A stretch of DNA of 64,000 bases from Pigmentiphaga litoralis (GCF_014651835.1 NZ_BMXQ01000001.1:3508120-3572119), one strand, 5' to 3'. Positions 28,475 to 37,270 are shown, numbered from the stretch's first letter. Notes: generated from the sequence alone by a model not told the origin. Numbers and translations are program-made.

Positions 28475-28940
28475 GCATGTTCTCCGCAGCGTTAAGGATG
28501 GACTCGACGATCTGGGTGTACCCGGTGCAGCGGCACAGATTGCCACTGAGTCCTTCGCGCACCTCGTGCTCGGTCGGGTTCGGATTCTTGGCCAGCATGT
28601 GGCAGGCCGTCATGATCATGCCGGGCGTGCAGTAACCGCATTGCAACCCGCCGCACTGCACGAAGCTTTCCTGCAGCGGGTGCAGCACATCGCCCTTGGC
28701 CAGGCCTTCGATCGTGGTGATGCTGCGGCCGTTGGCCTGCACCGCCAGAGACAGGCAGGACTTCACCACTTCGCCGTCGACCAGGACCGAACACGCGCCG
28801 CAGGTGCCGGTTTCGCAGCCGCGCTTGGTGCCCGTCAGGTTCAGGTCGTCGCGCAGCAGGTCCGACAACATGCGCCGCGCGGGTACTTCGACCTGCTGCG
28901 TGTCGCCGTTCACGGTGACCTCGATCAGGTGTTTGCTCAT
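28464..28940 (-). CDS. Molybdenum hydroxylase 2Fe-2S subunit (CoxS/HcrC type)
   Basis: A 158-residue small subunit with two [2Fe-2S] clusters. The plant-ferredoxin-type cluster uses Cys42, Cys47, Cys50 and Cys62 ([16 protein letters not shown]). The second, four-helix cluster uses Cys101, Cys104, Cys136 and Cys138 ([17 protein letters not shown]). It passes electrons from the molybdopterin subunit to the FAD subunit. GAGGAG precedes the ATG, which overlaps the FAD-subunit stop (ATGA). Confidence 0.95.
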   Translation of the reverse strand: MSKHLIEVTVNGDTQQVEVPARRMLSDLLRDDLNLTGTKRGCETGTCGACSVLVDGEVVKSCLSLAVQANGRSITTIEGLAKGDVLHPLQESFVQCGGLQCGYCTPGMIMTACHMLAKNPNPTEHEVREGLSGNLCRCTGYTQIVESILNAAENMRGN

Positions 28941-29818
28941 ACTGTCTCCTCGTCATGCAGGACCACACCGAACGCACCCGCCAAGGTGCGGCGCATGACC
29001 ACGCGCACCATGTCGCGACGAAAGTCCGCCGCGCCGCGCTGGTCGGAAATCGGATCGATGTCAGCGGCAACGATATCGGCCGCCTCGCGCACGACATCGG
29101 CATTGATTGCCCTGCCAGCCAGAAAGGCCTCGGCACGCGGCACCCGGCACGGCACGGGTGTCGATGCGCCCACCACGACACGCAGGTCGGCGTAGCCATT
29201 GCCCTCGCGGCGGCTGCCCACGCCCACGTTCACCAGCGGCCGATGTTCGGCGGCCGTGCGCAGGTAGCGCGTATAGCGGCCCGCAAAGCCGGTCGGCAGC
29301 ACGGGCACGCGGATCTCGACCACGATCTCGTCGGGTTCGATGGCGGTCACGTAGTAGTCGACCAGAAAGGCTTCCATCGACAACACACGTTCGCCCCGCA
29401 CGCTACCCAGCACCACCTGCGCATCCAGTGCCATGAGGCAGGTCGGGGGATCGGTCGCCGGGTCGGCGTAACACAGGTTGCCGCCCAGGGTGCCCTGGTG
29501 GCGCACCTGCGGGTTGGCAACACGGGCGGCCATCGACGCCAGCATCGGGTAATGCTGGCGCACCACGGGCGAGTCCGCCACGTCGATATGCCGCGACAGC
29601 GCGCCAACGCGCAGACCCTGCTGCGGATCGAAACGGATACCGCGCAGTGCGTCCACTTTGGCCACCGAAATGACATGCGTCGGCATCAGCATGCGCTGGC
29701 GCATGGCCAGCATCAGCGCCGATCCGCCCGCCATCACGCGGCAGTCCTCGCCCAGGTCGGCCAGCAGGCGGCTCGCCTCTTCCACACTCGTGGGTTCCAG
29801 GAATTCGAAATCACGCAT
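28937..29818 (-). CDS. Molybdenum hydroxylase FAD subunit (CoxM type)
   Basis: A 293-residue FAD-binding subunit of a xanthine-oxidase-family enzyme. FAD contacts include VMAGGSALMLAMRQRM and TLGGNLCYADPATDPP, both family hallmarks. The CO-dehydrogenase flavoprotein C-terminal domain follows from about residue 180. The ATG at 29818 overlaps the end of the large-subunit gene by 8 bases. It hands electrons on to an acceptor not identifiable here. Confidence 0.94.
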   Translation of the reverse strand: MRDFEFLEPTSVEEASRLLADLGEDCRVMAGGSALMLAMRQRMLMPTHVISVAKVDALRGIRFDPQQGLRVGALSRHIDVADSPVVRQHYPMLASMAARVANPQVRHQGTLGGNLCYADPATDPPTCLMALDAQVVLGSVRGERVLSMEAFLVDYYVTAIEPDEIVVEIRVPVLPTGFAGRYTRYLRTAAEHRPLVNVGVGSRREGNGYADLRVVVGASTPVPCRVPRAEAFLAGRAINADVVREAADIVAADIDPISDQRGAADFRRDMVRVVMRRTLAGAFGVVLHDEETV

Positions 29819-32105
29819 GGACGGCGTCTCCTTCGGCGGCCCGCTTGGCGCGCAGGCCAGCCAGCACTTTTTCGGGTGTGATCGGCAGGTCGGTAATGCG
29901 CACGCCAATCGCATCGAACACCGCATTGGCAATGGCGGGCGCGCCCGGCAGAATGGCCGTTTCGCTCGCACCCTTCGCGCCATACGGACCATTCGGATCG
30001 TTCGACTCGACAAGGCCCGACCGCAGCATCGGCACCGCATCGGCCGTTGGCATGGTGTAGTCGGCAAAGTTCCCGTTCATCAGCCGGCCGTTTTCCAGCT
30101 GCAGTTCTTCGTACAGCGCCCAGCCCATGGCCTGGACCGATGCGCCGTTGGTCTGGCCATGAATGGCGAGCGGGTTCAGCGCCTTGCCGCAATCGTCGGA
30201 CACAAAGCTGTCGACGACGGTCACGCGGCCCGTCTCGATGTCCACTTCAACCTCGACTGCCTGGGCCGCGAACGAATGCGCGGGCGCCACGTTGCCATGC
30301 ACATCGGCATGCATCTCGGTCTTGGCGTCCCACGTGGCGCTGACCTGCAGGCCCTCGCCATCGTGGCGCCAGATATGCAGCGCGGCGATCTGCGCCAGCG
30401 TCGCCTTCTTCTCGGGTTGCTCACGGATACGGATGGTGCCTTCGGCGATCTCGAGCTGATCGGGCGTCGTCTTCAAGGTCGTGGCGGCCAGTGCCAGCAA
30501 TTTTTCGCGCGCCGCACGCGCAGCCAGGATCGCCGCATTGCCCGCCGCGATGGTGACGCGCGACGCCAGCGACCCGATGGCGTAAGGCGACAGATCGGTG
30601 TCAGGCGCAACCACATGGGTGTGCGATATCGGGATGTTCAATTCGTGCGCAACGATCTGGCTCAGCATGGTGTTCGAGCCCTGGCCGATCTCGGCTTCGG
30701 CGCTGTGGATCATGACGCGGCCGTCTTCATTGACCTTGAGCATGACGGTCGACCCGTCCCAGTTGCCGATCGTCCGGTTGCCACTGACGTGCATGGCGGC
30801 AGCAATGCCGACGCCGCGGCGCACCGTCCCGGCCACGCGCGGCGCCGACCGTTTGGCGTGCCACTGAATGGCATCCACGCACTGATCCAGGCATTCCTTC
30901 AAACCGGTGCTGCCGATCTTCCAGCCGTGGATCGACACGTCGCCCGCGTTGATCGCATTGATCTTGTGCACGTCCACCGGGTCCAGATTCAGCGTGCGCG
31001 CCATGGTGTCAATGTGGCTGTTGAGCGCGAACTGCATCTGCGCGCCGCCGAAGCCCCGGAAGGCGCCATGCGGCGGATTGTTCGTGTACACCAGGGTCGA
31101 GTGCGACCGCAGGTTCTTCAGTTGGTGCATGTTGTCGCTGCGCATGGCCGACACGTGCATGACCTCGGCCGACAAGCCGCTATAGGCGCCGCACTCGGCA
31201 ATGATGCGCACTTCCTTGCCGACAATCGTGCCGTCGCTGCGCATGCCCAGCTTCAGGGTGACCTGTTCCGGCACGCTCGAACAACACGCCAGGAAGTCTT
31301 CCAGCCGGTTGTTCACGACACGCACGGGCTTGCCGGTGCGCAGGGCCAACAGACCGGCGATCAGATTGTTGGCATCTTCAACCATCTTGCCGCCAAAGCC
31401 GCCACCGGTGGTCGCCTGGATCACGCGGATCTGCGACACCGGGATTTCCAGCGCCATCGACAGCCGCGCGCGCGCCAGAAAGGCCGACTGCGTGGACGTC
31501 CATACCTGCAGACGCCCATCGGGATCGATGGTGGCCACGGTGGCCATCGGCTCCAGATACCCTGGATACTGCGCGTGGCAACGGTAGGTGGCCTCGTGCA
31601 CCAGGTCGGCCGACGCAAACGCGGCGTCGACATCGCCATGCTCAACCTTGATCTCGTGCGACACATTGTTGCGTCCGTCATGCACGCCGGGCGCTTCGTC
31701 ATCCAGGCCTTCTTCGGGCGTCAGGATCGCGGGCAGCTCTTCATATTCGACCACGATCAGGTCCAGGGCGTCGCGCGCGATCTCTTCCGTGATCGCGGCG
31801 ACCGCAGCCACTTCTTCGCCCGCAAAGCGCACCTTGCCTTCTGCCAGGATGCGGCGTTCCTTGTGATGCACGCCCCACTTCGCACGCGGCGCATCGGCGC
31901 CCGTCAGCACCGCCTTGACGCCCGGCAGCGCGAGGGCCGCCGAGACATCGATGCTGACGATACGCGCGTGGGGATAGGGACTGCGCAGGACCTTGCCGTG
32001 CAGCATGCCGGCGATTTTCATGTCGCCGGCATACACCGCGCGGCCCAGTACTTTCGATCGCGCCGTCACTTGCGGGACGGGCGTACCGATCGTGGATACC
32101 TTCAT
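29811..32105 (-). CDS. Molybdenum hydroxylase large (molybdopterin) subunit
   Basis: A 764-residue catalytic subunit of the xanthine dehydrogenase family. It has the aldehyde-oxidase/xanthine-dehydrogenase a/b hammerhead N-terminus (VLGRAVYAGDMKIAGMLHGK) and Moco-binding motifs GGGFGGKM and PHGAFRGFGGAQ. The probable catalytic Glu is in GAKGASET. The GAFRGFG loop is that of xanthine or 4-hydroxybenzoyl-CoA-type enzymes. It is not the AYxCSFR of true CO dehydrogenase, so it likely hydroxylates a heterocycle, aldehyde or aromatic substrate. AAGGAG precedes the ATG. Confidence 0.92.
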   Translation of the reverse strand: MKVSTIGTPVPQVTARSKVLGRAVYAGDMKIAGMLHGKVLRSPYPHARIVSIDVSAALALPGVKAVLTGADAPRAKWGVHHKERRILAEGKVRFAGEEVAAVAAITEEIARDALDLIVVEYEELPAILTPEEGLDDEAPGVHDGRNNVSHEIKVEHGDVDAAFASADLVHEATYRCHAQYPGYLEPMATVATIDPDGRLQVWTSTQSAFLARARLSMALEIPVSQIRVIQATTGGGFGGKMVEDANNLIAGLLALRTGKPVRVVNNRLEDFLACCSSVPEQVTLKLGMRSDGTIVGKEVRIIAECGAYSGLSAEVMHVSAMRSDNMHQLKNLRSHSTLVYTNNPPHGAFRGFGGAQMQFALNSHIDTMARTLNLDPVDVHKINAINAGDVSIHGWKIGSTGLKECLDQCVDAIQWHAKRSAPRVAGTVRRGVGIAAAMHVSGNRTIGNWDGSTVMLKVNEDGRVMIHSAEAEIGQGSNTMLSQIVAHELNIPISHTHVVAPDTDLSPYAIGSLASRVTIAAGNAAILAARAAREKLLALAATTLKTTPDQLEIAEGTIRIREQPEKKATLAQIAALHIWRHDGEGLQVSATWDAKTEMHADVHGNVAPAHSFAAQAVEVEVDIETGRVTVVDSFVSDDCGKALNPLAIHGQTNGASVQAMGWALYEELQLENGRLMNGNFADYTMPTADAVPMLRSGLVESNDPNGPYGAKGASETAILPGAPAIANAVFDAIGVRITDLPITPEKVLAGLRAKRAAEGDAVHA

Positions 32106-32137
32106 CCTGGTCTCCTTGTTCTTGTCATGCAGTGCAC

Positions 32138-33127
32138 TTACTCGGCGGTAATGCCAAGGTCCTTGATGATCTTGCCCATCACTTCAAAGTCGGACGCGTT
32201 GGTGTTGCGCAGCACGGAGGGCGCGCCGCCAGCGGGCAAGGCGCCGAACACGCCCAGCTTGGTCACGACTTCCGGCTGCTTCACGATCTCGTTCAGGTGG
32301 CTGTTCAACAGGTTGACGATGTCAACCGGTGTGCCCTTGGGCGCAAAAAATCCGTTCCATGCGCCAACGATCACATCCTTGTAGCCAAGCTCGACCAGCG
32401 TCGGCACGTTCGGCGCCAGCGGCGTGCGCTTGGCATCGCCGATAGCGAGCGGCACCAGGCGGCCGTTGGCCAGGTACTGCGACACGGCGCCAATGGTCAC
32501 CCATGCGGTGTTCACATGACCGGCAACCACATCGGTCACCGAAGGGCCCACGCCGCGATACGGCACGTGCTGGATCTTGACGCCGGCGCTGCGATTCAGC
32601 CATTCGGCGACCACGTGCATGGGCGAACCCGCCCCCGGGCTGGCGTAGGTCACGGGCTTGCCGCCCTTGGCCGCGGCAATCATTTCCGCAACGGTCTTGA
32701 AGCCGGCGTTCGGGTTGGCCACCAGGATCAGCGGCTGCGTGGCCGTCTGGATGATCGGCTCGAATCCGTTCAACACGTCATAGCTCGCGCTGGGCGCCAG
32801 GCGCAGCACCATGGGTGCGGTGGTGAATGGGTTGGGTGTGAACAGCAGCGTGTAGCCATCGGCCGGCGCGCGGCTGACAAACGAGTTGCCCAGCACGCCA
32901 CCGGCGCCGCCCTTGTTCTCGACGACGACCGTCTGCTTCATGCGCTCGCTGAGCTTTTCGGCGAAGAGGCGCGCAATGGCGTCGGTGTCGCCACCCGGGG
33001 GATAGGACACGATCACGGTGATCGGCTTGACGGGATAGTTCGCGGCGGCGGCATGGGCAGTGCCCAGGCCCAGCGAACACGACAGCGCCATGGCGGCGGC
33101 GAGGATCTGGCGGCGATTCACATTCAT
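32138..33127 (-). CDS. Bug-family (TctC) tricarboxylate-type solute receptor
   Basis: A 329-residue periplasmic receptor of the Bordetella uptake gene family. The N-terminus MNVNRRQILAAAMALS has twin arginines and may be a Tat or Sec signal, cleaved near residue 27. The mature protein begins YPVKPITVIVSYPPGGDTDA, the family's ligand-binding strand. GGAG precedes the ATG. First gene of the molybdenum hydroxylase operon, 32 bases before the large subunit, so its ligand may be the enzyme's substrate. No TctAB membrane partners are present. Confidence 0.93.
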   Translation of the reverse strand: MNVNRRQILAAAMALSCSLGLGTAHAAAANYPVKPITVIVSYPPGGDTDAIARLFAEKLSERMKQTVVVENKGGAGGVLGNSFVSRAPADGYTLLFTPNPFTTAPMVLRLAPSASYDVLNGFEPIIQTATQPLILVANPNAGFKTVAEMIAAAKGGKPVTYASPGAGSPMHVVAEWLNRSAGVKIQHVPYRGVGPSVTDVVAGHVNTAWVTIGAVSQYLANGRLVPLAIGDAKRTPLAPNVPTLVELGYKDVIVGAWNGFFAPKGTPVDIVNLLNSHLNEIVKQPEVVTKLGVFGALPAGGAPSVLRNTNASDFEVMGKIIKDLGITAE

Positions 33128-33275
33128 CACGGTGCTCCGAGGGGCGGCGGCGGGGCTTGCTTCGACATTGCATCGCAATGGCAAGCCCATGGGGTTCACG
33201 AATCAAAGTGGGTGGCGTGCCGCCAAGCACAGCACAGACGCGGCTTGGTGGAACGGCGAGATCATGCGCTTTTAT

Positions 33276-33291
33276 TGTTGATGCATCAACA
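33276..33291. promoter_or_regulatory. Perfect 16-bp palindrome, candidate MarR operator
   Basis: TGTTGATGCATCAACA is a perfect palindrome in the 298-base divergent gap between the Bug gene and the MarR gene. Such TTGATGCATCAA-like sites are typical of MarR proteins of aromatic catabolism. It lies 149 bases before the Bug start and 135 bases before the MarR start. Confidence 0.7.
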
Positions 33292-33425
33292 GGAAGTTTC
33301 CCTTGGATGGCGCGCCGTCGCGCTCGCCCCCGGGCCATGCACCGTCACGGCGCGCGGCATGCGCCGCCCTATGGAATAATCGCTTGCCGATACGCCCCAC
33401 GCTGGGGCATCCCACTTGTTCACCC

Positions 33426-33977
33426 ATGCCCGCCAAAAAACCGTCGCCGCCCACCGCATCCCCTACTTCTCTCGCCACGGCAGACGACCACCCCTGGGTC
33501 GGTCTGGGCGAGGACGGCGCCGGCCTGACCGTCGACAATTTCATTACTACCCTGGTGGTTCGCACGGCCAACGCCCTGCGCCGCACGGTCACCTTGCCAT
33601 ACGCCGAAAGCTTCGATCTGACGATGGCCGAATGGCGCATGCTGTCGGTCCTGGCCGAGGCCGGATCGCTGCCATTCTCCGAAATGGTGCGTCTGTCTGC
33701 CACGGATAAATCCCTGGTCAGCCGCACCCTGCGTCTGTTGGAAACGCGCAACCTTGTCGCCCTCGAAGCCGTCAACGGGTCTTACCGGCAAGGCCTGGAA
33801 TGCCGCATGACCGAGGCGGGCGCGGCGCTGTACAGAAAGGCAATGCCGGTCGCGCAGAAAGCCCAAGCCGACATGATCCGTGTACTGACGAACAATGAAC
33901 GCAAGGTCTTGTACAGGACGCTACAGAAGCTGCGGCATGCCTGCGGCGACGACGATCTCGACCATCCGGAAAAGTAG
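33426..33977 (+). CDS. MarR-family transcriptional regulator
   Basis: A 183-residue MarR protein: a proline-rich N-terminal extension of about 35 residues, then a winged helix-turn-helix (LTMAEWRMLSVLAEAG, LSATDKSLVSRTLRLLETR) with the wing and C-terminal dimer helices. It is divergent from the molybdenum hydroxylase operon across a perfect palindrome and begins 5 bases before a TauE/SafE gene, so it probably controls both units in response to a small aromatic ligand. Confidence 0.88.
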   Translation: MPAKKPSPPTASPTSLATADDHPWVGLGEDGAGLTVDNFITTLVVRTANALRRTVTLPYAESFDLTMAEWRMLSVLAEAGSLPFSEMVRLSATDKSLVSRTLRLLETRNLVALEAVNGSYRQGLECRMTEAGAALYRKAMPVAQKAQADMIRVLTNNERKVLYRTLQKLRHACGDDDLDHPEK

Positions 33978-33982
33978 ACAGC

Positions 33983-34735
33983 ATGGACATGCAGCTCGCG
34001 GTCATCATCGGGGGCGCCATCGTGGCGGGCTTCGTGCAGGGACTGTCGGGCTTCGGCTTCGGCATGACCGCCATGGCCATCTGGGCCTGGGTGCTCGACC
34101 CGCAACTGGCCGCGGTGCTCTCGGTGTTTGGCGCACTGACCGGCCAGGTCATCGCCGCCGTGACGGTGCGCCGCGGCTTCGACATGCAACGGCTGCTGCC
34201 TTTCATCATTGGCGGCCTGGTCGGCATCCCGATCGGCGTCACGCTGCTGCCCATGCTCGACCCCGTCATCTTCAAGGTCTTCCTGGGCGCCTTCCTGGTC
34301 ACCTGGTGCCCGGTCATGCTGCTGATCGGCCAGATCCCCCACATCCACCGCGGTGGCCGCGTTGCCGACGGCGTGTCGGGCACGCTGGGCGGCATCATGG
34401 GCGGCATCGGTGGCTTTACCGGCGTGATTCCAACCCTGTGGTGCACCCTGCGTGGTTATGACCGCGACACGCAGCGCAGCATCATCCAGAACTTCAATCT
34501 GTCGATGTTGGCAGTGACGATGGTCACCTACCTGGCCAGCGGCATCGTCACCCACGACATGTGGCCCATGTTCGCGATCGTGGCGCCGGCCATGCTGATC
34601 CCTTCGTTGCTCGGGTCGAGGCTGTATATCGGGATCAGCGATGTCGCGTTCAAGCGCGTGGTGCTGGGCCTGCTGACGGCGTCGGGCGTGGCGTTGCTCG
34701 CGTCGGCATTGCCGCAGTTGCTGGCGCGTGTTTAA
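33983..34735 (+). CDS. TauE/SafE-family anion exporter
   Basis: A 250-residue inner-membrane protein with about eight hydrophobic segments and the duplicated family motif GFVQGLSGFGFGMTAMA near the N-terminus. Members export sulfite, sulfoacetate or other small organic anions. It begins 5 bases after the MarR gene, so the exported compound may be a product of the pathway that MarR controls. Convergent with the methionine aminopeptidase gene. Confidence 0.87.
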   Translation: MDMQLAVIIGGAIVAGFVQGLSGFGFGMTAMAIWAWVLDPQLAAVLSVFGALTGQVIAAVTVRRGFDMQRLLPFIIGGLVGIPIGVTLLPMLDPVIFKVFLGAFLVTWCPVMLLIGQIPHIHRGGRVADGVSGTLGGIMGGIGGFTGVIPTLWCTLRGYDRDTQRSIIQNFNLSMLAVTMVTYLASGIVTHDMWPMFAIVAPAMLIPSLLGSRLYIGISDVAFKRVVLGLLTASGVALLASALPQLLARV

Positions 34736-34759
34736 CGCCACGGGGTTGACCCGGCCGCA

Positions 34760-35548
34760 TCACACCGCCGGATAGCTTCCTGTCCCGCCCGGCCAGGCCG
34801 TCAGCACCTCGTACCCGTCTTCGGTCACGGCCACCATGTGTTCCCACTGCGCGGACAAGGACCGATCTTTCGTGACCACGGTCCATCCATCCGGCAAGGT
34901 CTTGGTGTCGCGCTTGCCCGCATTCAACATCGGCTCGATGGTGAACACCATGCCGGGTTTCAGCTTGAGACCCTGGCCGCGCTGCCCGAAGTGCAGCACC
35001 TGCGGCTCGTCGTGATAGATGTCGCCAATGCCATGGCCGCAGTACTCGCGCACCACGCTGAAGTGCTCGCGCTGCGCGACGGACTGGATCGCGTGGCCGA
35101 CATCGCCAAGCGTTGCGCCGGGCCTGACCTGGTGGATCGCCGCCACCAATGCCTCGTACGTCGTTTCGACCAGACGGCGCGCCAGGATGCTGGGCGTGCC
35201 GACCAGATACATGCGGCTGGTGTCGCCGAACCAGCCGTCTTTTTTGACCGCCACATCGATGTTGACGATGTCGCCGTCCTTCAAAATCTTGTCAGGCGAT
35301 GGAATGCCGTGACACACCACCTGGTTCACCGACGTCAGGATGGTTTTCGGATAGCCCTGGTAGCCGACGTTCGCAGGAATCGCGCCCTGCACATCAACGA
35401 TGTAGTCATGGCAGAGCTGGTCGAGGCGCTCGGTGCTGACACCCGGCACGACAAACGGCTCGATCATGGCCAGGACGTCGGCAGCCAATCGTGCCGCGCG
35501 CCGCGAAAGATTCAGTTCTTCCGCCGTGCGGATCGGAGTCGGGCCCAC
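34760..35548 (-). CDS. map: Type I methionine aminopeptidase paired with a ParD-like gene
   Basis: A 262-residue class Ia methionine aminopeptidase, which removes the initiator Met. Metal ligands are the Asp in NIDVAVKKDGWFGDTSRMY (two Asp), the His in YCGHGIG, the Glu in FTIEPML and the Glu in QWEHMVAVTEDG. It starts with GTG one base after the stop of the ParD-like gene, so it is strictly coupled to it. It is not next to rpsB, where the housekeeping map usually lies, which suggests an accessory copy. Confidence 0.92.
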   Translation of the reverse strand: MGPTPIRTAEELNLSRRAARLAADVLAMIEPFVVPGVSTERLDQLCHDYIVDVQGAIPANVGYQGYPKTILTSVNQVVCHGIPSPDKILKDGDIVNIDVAVKKDGWFGDTSRMYLVGTPSILARRLVETTYEALVAAIHQVRPGATLGDVGHAIQSVAQREHFSVVREYCGHGIGDIYHDEPQVLHFGQRGQGLKLKPGMVFTIEPMLNAGKRDTKTLPDGWTVVTKDRSLSAQWEHMVAVTEDGYEVLTAWPGGTGSYPAV

Positions 35549-35549
35549 C

Positions 35550-35831
35550 TTAATGCCCCGCAGTTTTTGGTGCCGCTGTCGATGCCGCCTTCGACCCGAT
35601 GTTGGGCTTGGCGGCCTGGTCGGACACCGCCGCGGCGATGTCCAGCCCGCCCGCCAGTTCCGCGCGGATCAACATCTGGCAGATGTCGCGGTAATCGAGG
35701 TCCGGATGCATTTCAGTCAACATGCCGACCCGCATCCAGTGTTCCGCCTGCGCATTGATGGACCTGCTGAGGGCGTTCCCGGCCAACCGCAGGTTCTCGT
35801 GCATCAGGTCTGAAATTTTGACGATGCCCAT
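35550..35831 (-). CDS. ParD-like antitoxin-family protein
   Basis: A 93-residue protein starting MGIVKISDLMHENLRLAGNA then LSRSINAQAEHWMRVGMLTE, which matches the ParD-like antitoxin family (PF11903), a ribbon-helix-helix fold. The C-terminal third is Ala/Pro/Lys-rich and probably disordered, as in many antitoxins. AGGTAGG lies just upstream of the ATG. It has its own promoter with a TATAAT box inside a perfect palindrome, and is followed at one base by methionine aminopeptidase instead of a ParE toxin. Confidence 0.82.
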   Translation of the reverse strand: MGIVKISDLMHENLRLAGNALSRSINAQAEHWMRVGMLTEMHPDLDYRDICQMLIRAELAGGLDIAAAVSDQAAKPNIGSKAASTAAPKTAGH

Positions 35832-35849
35832 GGCCTACCTTTATATGAA

Positions 35850-35888
35850 ACGTATATGCATTATATACGTGACATATGTTCCAGCAAG
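35850..35888 (-). promoter_or_regulatory. Palindromic promoter of the ParD-like/map pair
   Basis: ACGTATAT-gcatt-ATATACGT (35850-35870) is a perfect 8-bp inverted repeat. On the minus strand it contains the consensus -10 box TATAAT (35860-35865), with TTGCTG 16 bases further upstream as a possible -35. The site overlaps the last codons of the DJ-1 gene. RHH antitoxins usually repress their own promoter through such sites. Confidence 0.75.
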
Positions 35889-36544
35889 CGGGCAGCGGCA
35901 GCGGCGGACGACGCCGGGTTCTGGCCAGTGATCAACAGACCGTCGCTGACCACGTACGAACCCCAGTCAGGACCCTTTGAATACACGCCGCCCTTGGCCT
36001 TCAGTTCGTCTTCGACCAGGAAAGGCACGATGTCGGTCAGTCCCACGCCCGCTTCTTCCGAATTGGCAAAGCCGGTCACCTGCTTGCCTTCCACCAGAGG
36101 CCGTCCCGCCGGCGTCTTCACATGCCGCAGCACGCCCGGCGCATGGCACACCAGCGCGACAGGCTTGCTGGCAGCAAGGAAGGACTCGATCAGCGCGATC
36201 GAATGCGCGTCTTCGGCCAGGTCCCACAACGGTCCATGGCCGCCGGGATAGAACACCGTGTCGAAGTCGGCTTGCGACACGCTATCGAGCCGGACCGTGG
36301 CGGCCAGTTGCGCCGTCGCTTCCGCATCGGCTTCGAAACGGTGCGTCGCTTCGGTCTGAAACGATGGCTCATTGCTCTTGGGGTCAAGCGGCGGTTGTCC
36401 GCCCCTGGGCGAGGCCAGCACGATCTCGGCGCCAGCGTCCTTGAACGCGTAGTACGGCGCGGCCAGTTCTTCCAGCCAGAAGCCGGTCTTGCGGCCCGTG
36501 TTGCCCAGTTTGTCGTGTGAGGTAAGAACCATCAGGATTTTCAT
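35861..36544 (-). CDS. DJ-1/PfpI-family protein (type 1 glutamine amidotransferase-like)
   Basis: A 227-residue DJ-1/PfpI superfamily protein of the Hsp31/glyoxalase-III-like branch. The nucleophile is Cys133 in ALVCHAPGVL, next to His134. The Glu of the family triad is probably in the EELAAPYYAF region, and FYPGGHGPLWDL forms the glycine-rich loop. Members detoxify methylglyoxal or repair glycated molecules. A TetR operator lies 29 bases upstream of its ATG, identical to the one before the tetR gene, so it is probably induced by electrophiles. Confidence 0.88.
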   Translation of the reverse strand: MKILMVLTSHDKLGNTGRKTGFWLEELAAPYYAFKDAGAEIVLASPRGGQPPLDPKSNEPSFQTEATHRFEADAEATAQLAATVRLDSVSQADFDTVFYPGGHGPLWDLAEDAHSIALIESFLAASKPVALVCHAPGVLRHVKTPAGRPLVEGKQVTGFANSEEAGVGLTDIVPFLVEDELKAKGGVYSKGPDWGSYVVSDGLLITGQNPASSAAAAARLLEHMSRI

Positions 36545-36572
36545 GGCAGTGCCCTAATCAAAGTTGATATGA

Positions 36573-36588
36573 ATAGACCGGTCGTCTA
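36573..36588. promoter_or_regulatory. TetR (NemR-like) operator of the DJ-1 gene
   Basis: ATAGACCGGTCGTCTA contains TAGAC-cggtc-GTCTA, a perfect 5-bp inverted repeat resembling the NemR box TAGACC-N4-GGTCTA. The same 16 bases recur at 37271 before the tetR gene. Confidence 0.8.
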
Positions 36589-36600
36589 CAACTTATCCGC

Positions 36601-36625
36601 AAAAAAAGCACTTTGGTCAAAGTGC
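36601..36625 (-). terminator. Rho-independent terminator of the TetR gene
   Basis: Read on the minus strand, GCACTTT-gacc-AAAGTGC is a perfect 7-bp stem followed by seven T. It separates the tetR transcript from the DJ-1 gene, which therefore relies on its own operator-controlled promoter. Confidence 0.93.
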
Positions 36626-36650
36626 CCTTCGTGCCCTCGCGCCGATCGAG

Positions 36651-37250
36651 TCAGCGAGGAAGATGCAGCATCTGGCGCGTGGTGGCCATGGCCGTCTCGA
36701 ACGGTTGGGTCGTGCGTGAAATCTTCACCATCAGGCTGGCGCCCAGCCACAGCTGATACAGGCTCTGGGCCACGTCATGCGCCGCGCCGTCCACTGATAG
36801 TGACGTGTCGGCAACCCCTGCATCGATCGCCTGGGTGAGCCGGTCCACGATGCCCGCCGTGCCGCGCTTGAGCGACAGCCGCATGGCTTCCGACAGGTCG
36901 GCCACTTCGGCCCCCAGCTTCACAGCCAGGCACTTGCCCTGGCAATCGAAGAAAGACTGCGTGTCCTGCCAGTGGGCAAAGTAGGCCATCAGGCGCTGCG
37001 CGGCCGCCTGCGTGCCGTCCTGCAACGTGGCGTCGAGTTCGGCAAGGTAGTCGTCGAAATAGGTGTCCAGCAACGCTACGCCGAACGCATCTTTTGAACC
37101 GAAGTAGTGATAGAACGAGCCCTTCGGGACACCCGCCGCTGTCAGGATCTCGTTGATCCCGACAGCGGAAAAGCCCTTGCCGGCCATGATGCGTTGGCCG
37201 TTGGCGAGGATGTGTTCGCGGGTGTCGAGGGGGACTGTTGCGGTCGTCAT
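36651..37250 (-). CDS. TetR-family regulator, NemR-like
   Basis: A 199-residue TetR protein with an N-terminal HTH (FSAVGINEILTAAGVPKGSFYHYF) and a TetR_C_11-type effector domain. Cys103 and Cys107 in FFDCQGKCLAVKLGAEVADLS fall in the stretch that holds the redox-sensing Cys106 of E. coli NemR, which senses electrophiles and hypochlorite. The matching operators before its own gene and before the DJ-1 gene support a local electrophile-response regulon. It has its own strong terminator. Confidence 0.88.
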   Translation of the reverse strand: MTTATVPLDTREHILANGQRIMAGKGFSAVGINEILTAAGVPKGSFYHYFGSKDAFGVALLDTYFDDYLAELDATLQDGTQAAAQRLMAYFAHWQDTQSFFDCQGKCLAVKLGAEVADLSEAMRLSLKRGTAGIVDRLTQAIDAGVADTSLSVDGAAHDVAQSLYQLWLGASLMVKISRTTQPFETAMATTRQMLHLPR

Positions 37251-37270
37251 GAAGTGGACTGTAATATGAA

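Noticed and set aside
27464-32105. Naming the operon carbon monoxide dehydrogenase (coxMSLG)
   Set aside because: The large subunit has a GAFRGFG loop, not the AYxCSFR active-site loop of CO dehydrogenase, so only the general family name is justified.
29658-32384. A 908-codon open frame on the plus strand
   Set aside because: It is antisense to the molybdenum hydroxylase large and FAD subunit genes, has His/Arg/Gly-rich low-information sequence and no family motif; a GC-bias shadow.
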